The translations under genes and the position numbers were made by a program. The notes beneath the pieces are model-generated. The model saw only the letters and a program-made list of their open reading frames with translations, searched no databases and was not told the origin of the DNA. From Antitrichia curtipendula (lineage: Eukaryota; Streptophyta; Bryopsida; Hypnales; Leucodontaceae), in contig OX579635.1 in assembly GCA_951230915.1 (NCBI GenBank), positions 45,508,001 to 45,572,000 of the forward strand: a DNA stretch of 64,000 nucleotides, given 5' to 3'. This document shows positions 60,887 through 64,000 of the stretch, one piece after another (positions within the stretch are counted from its first letter, which is position 1; each line of letters opens with the position of its first letter).

Positions 60887-63800
60887 CTACTGTTTTTTCT
60901 CTGAACTGATGGTAAAACCTAGGACGAGTAGACCGACCATTGTAAATGCTGACAACGCAGTACAAAAATAACCTGCTGACAGCAAAGTTCCTCGCAGTGA
61001 CTGCAACAAAAAACACTTCGTAAGCATTGACGGACAGTGTCTGTCTCACTGAAGCTCCCAAGATAGAGTAGCAGGGAATTATTCAACACCAGAAAAGAGA
61101 AAGGATCGGCATAATGTTGCTTACTGTTGCGAGGACAAGTGCATTGTCATTTGCGTATGAATTGTCGGATTGATTTTGCAGACCAGATGTTAACTGCCAT
61201 GACAACAGTCTATAACCCCCAGCACCGAAATAACCCAGTTAAAGGTGTGGACCTTCACTTCTATTCGCCAATTTATTAGATTTCCTGTTTTCACATGACA
61301 TTCAAATCTACACATGTATGCAATGTCTACTTGATTCCAGATATTTACAAAAAATTACACTCAAACCTTCTTAATCTATAGTGTCTCTGTGATGGAAACA
61401 AAGTGGAGCGTTACCCAAAGATCAAGGAAAACGCAGCACCAATGTAGGCGCGCTGTGCAGTGATATCCACTTGAAGATCTCCAAACTGCTCACCGAAGTT
61501 GCATATTGCAAGAGGTGAGTACTTTACGTTCTAACAACATCCTTGCTTGAAAATAATCTGCCATGAGAGAAACAAATGTCTACCGCATGGAATATGCACC
61601 AACGAGGAGTGACAGGGACGAGCATACTGGTGTGATTATACGCCTCCAATACTCTAAGCAAGTAATATTAGTGTCATAGAAATTATTTAACTTGATTTAC
61701 AGTATCATCTAGATACATGAAACTCCAGCTTCAATCACAGAGGAACTCTAATGTAATAACAAGAGTACTAATCGACTCTCATGTACGTGAAACATTGATT
61801 TTAACAGTAAATAAGCTCTAAAGATATTGTATAATGGGGACATACCTTGAATTCTTTGGCAGTGGATATTGACTTCTCCGCCACTGGAGGTTTACCGCGA
61901 GTAAAGGCTTCTCCTGCAGCAATCAAAGCCTTTCCAATCTGCGCACGGGGTTGCCTCATAAGGCTGGTATTTGAAGGACCTCACTAAAAAAGCGGGTACA
62001 CCTCAATGTCTTGTCCAAGGATTAACCAAAAGAAAGTAACAAAATGAAGCCTTCTGAATACTGCAGGGATAAAGCGAACGTAATAGTAAAAATGTCATAA
62101 AACCAAACTACTTGAATTGCTGTATTATTCAAAACCTCAGTCAAAAGATGTAAAGCGAACTATACTCTCAGATTGTAGAATTAGTACCTTCTCAAGTTCC
62201 CCACCTTCATACTGCCCTGTTGCAGTGAAGTATCTTCCCGCACGGATGAAGCGTCCTCCAACTGTTTAAGATGTAAAAGCACAACTCTGCATTTAACACT
62301 GCAGAAATGGACACATAACTCTCTCCTGTTGCCTTCAACCGCTAAGCCGTTATTGCGCTTGGAAAAGAAGAGGGGTCCCCAAATTAAAACCCTTATCCTC
62401 CCTTGCATTCTAAGAGAGCCGCAGATCTCCTAGATCTAACAATCCTAATTTACTTTAGAAGAGAGGATTATGTCCAGTAATCATCTCGGGCCTCCCAGCC
62501 TTGACAGGTAATTTAAAATATAAGAACAAGGCTCATTGAAACTGTTACAAGGGAAGATAACCCCTCCGACTAACCATATTGAGAGCTCGATTCATTAGAC
62601 AATTTGTCTACAAGCGTCGGTAGCTGTCTTGCAGAAGCAGCAAATGCCTGAGTATCTCCTCTTTCACATGCTTGCGACAACTTCATCAGCAAATCACCTG
62701 CTTGCTCTCCACACTGCGACACACTAGCATCGCACGGATATAACGACAACTGTGGGAAAATTCTCTATTGACAATGAATCACAAACAATCAAACGAAGAA
62801 CCTAGTCGAAGGACATGTCAGAGATAGTTAGTAAGTGCACTAATTAACAAATCTCAATCCGCACCAGCCAGACATGAGGCTAGTCAAAAAACCCAAATTT
62901 TCAATTCACAAACCTCGCTGTTGAGAGCTCCACTTGAAAGTGCAAATGCTGCATCTTTTAGCTGTTTCAGAACAGACCATCAAAATATTAGTCCCTCACA
63001 CTAGGATTTGCTGGAATGGTTCATCAAGAACTCATAGAATTCTTAAGCAGGAAAATGTAAATCTTCGAATCAGGTACGATGCACTAAAAGTTGGGAATTC
63101 ATATTGCCCATCCTCTCATTCCTTACATAAAGATAAAAGCGAGAAAGGTTGTGAGATGTTTAAGAAAAGAAGCTGATGTAAGCATGGATGCACATGGTTG
63201 CATACAAGTGGCTTCATAATCAAACCTAAACAAAGCATTCTCAGTGCATTCATCCTTGCATCATATTCGTATACAGGGTATTGTAACACCATGGAATCTT
63301 TGAAAACCTCAAAAGGAAGTAGCGTCAAGAATGAGATGATTTCTCTCTTAAAAAAAGTTCAGAGACATATTTGACAAAAGGGTAAGAAGCGGCTTACATC
63401 AACTCGCAAATCACTGGGTAACCTCTCCAAGTAGTTTGCAGGCAGCGCGAGGCTCTCCTGGAACCAAAATTCACTTCAAATTCAATCATGACATAGCCAA
63501 AGAAATTCATCGCAAGTGTCAGCGTACAACCTTTTGTTCCAAAAATTCACTCAAAACTCTTTATTATGATCTTCTACAATATTCACATTAAAAAATATAC
63601 TGCACACCTGCCAGTCTCATTGACTGTAGCACACTTGTCCCACATTCAAACTATTCAAACTCTGTCACAGTGAAAATCTGTGGTAAGATTAAAGGGGTTT
63701 GAATTGTAAAGGCAACAATATTCCAATACTTGAAAACTGTAAGCAGGAGAAGTATTTTGGAGCCAAGATTTCGGGCTCAGAATGGCGCAGAACCAAATTT

Positions 63801-64000
63801 GGAAAGATAAATTGAAACCTCGCAGCACAAATCACAAGCTGCAACACCATAATAATGAACACAACCAGCTGGAACTTCGATCTTTGCAGCTACGACAGAA
63901 AAGAGAGGGCGGTATACCGACAACTCACGAAGCCTCTGCTTGGTGATCCCCAGTTGATCGTCCGCCACATTCTCGCTCTTGGTGCTCGATTGAGCCGCTC
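60887..64000 (-). CDS. Conserved plant membrane protein of unknown function, 3' part (5' end outside window)
   Basis: Nine exons on the minus strand: 63918-64000 (partial), 63398-63457, 62914-62961, 62575-62749, 62188-62261, 61846-61938, 61415-61485, 61125-61209 and 60887-61000; all GT-AG and in frame, giving 266 residues. Recognisable phrases are LPANYLERLPSDLRVD, GGRFIRAGRYFTATGQYEGG, AYIGAAFSLIFGLLSW and SYANDNALVLAT. I recall similar phrases from a widely conserved, unnamed plant protein but cannot give it a function. Two hydrophobic stretches (around 61415-61455 joined to 61195-61209, and 60920-60985) are likely membrane segments, and the C terminus ends SSEKKQ. The middle is helical, with three further Cys residues. 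It converges on the IDN2/FDM-like gene, with 436 bases between stops. Confidence 0.8.

Overview
This is nuclear DNA of a green plant, most likely a land plant. The plant calls rest on exon-by-exon reconstruction: chlorophyllide a oxygenase (CAO), a plant-specific B-type cyclin-dependent kinase (CDKB) and an IDN2/FDM-type RNA-directed DNA methylation protein with zf-XS, XS and XH domains. All have spliceosomal introns, and coding exons are clearly richer in GC than the AT-rich intergenic DNA. I cannot name the species. A non-seed plant is a guess, based on odd residues in the kinase and the unusual transposon mix.

Five host genes are supported. From left to right: the 5' part of a plastid D-cysteine desulfhydrase/ACC deaminase-like gene (minus, running off position 1; visible to 1382); a complete CAO gene (minus, 9554-13076, 8 coding exons, 581 residues); a complete CDKB gene (minus, 38065-40549, 8 exons, 302 residues); a complete IDN2/FDM-like gene (plus, 55863-60450, 10 coding exons, 656 residues); and the 3' part of a conserved membrane protein of unknown function (minus, 60887 to beyond 64000). 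The last two are convergent, with 436 bases between their stop codons.

The rest is mostly mobile DNA. (1) A TTAA-flanked family with CCCCTAAAG-type ends occurs in three size classes (about 920, 580 and 540 bases). Related sequence inside the window provides empty sites for some copies, so TTAA is the target-site duplication, as in the piggyBac superfamily. (2) A 5.0-kb PIF/Harbinger element (21348-26366) has matching 26-base ends, a TTA duplication, a Myb/SANT-type ORF1 and a DDE transposase broken by one stop codon. (3) A 6.1-kb pogo/Tigger-like element (26839-32900) has TA flanks and a transposase decayed by several stops and a frameshift. Short TA-flanked elements with the same AGGTA ends occur across the window. 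(4) There is a CACTA-type foldback MITE (36660-36812), another foldback element (43483-43646) and a hAT transposase remnant (48419-48658). A 1.9-kb block at the left is duplicated in tandem (1524-3425 and 3426-6895), and its second copy was enlarged by later insertions.

No tRNA, rRNA, CRISPR or organellar gene was recognised. Splice sites were placed by hand from GT/GC-AG signals, frame continuity and family resemblance; UTRs and transcription starts were not determined.
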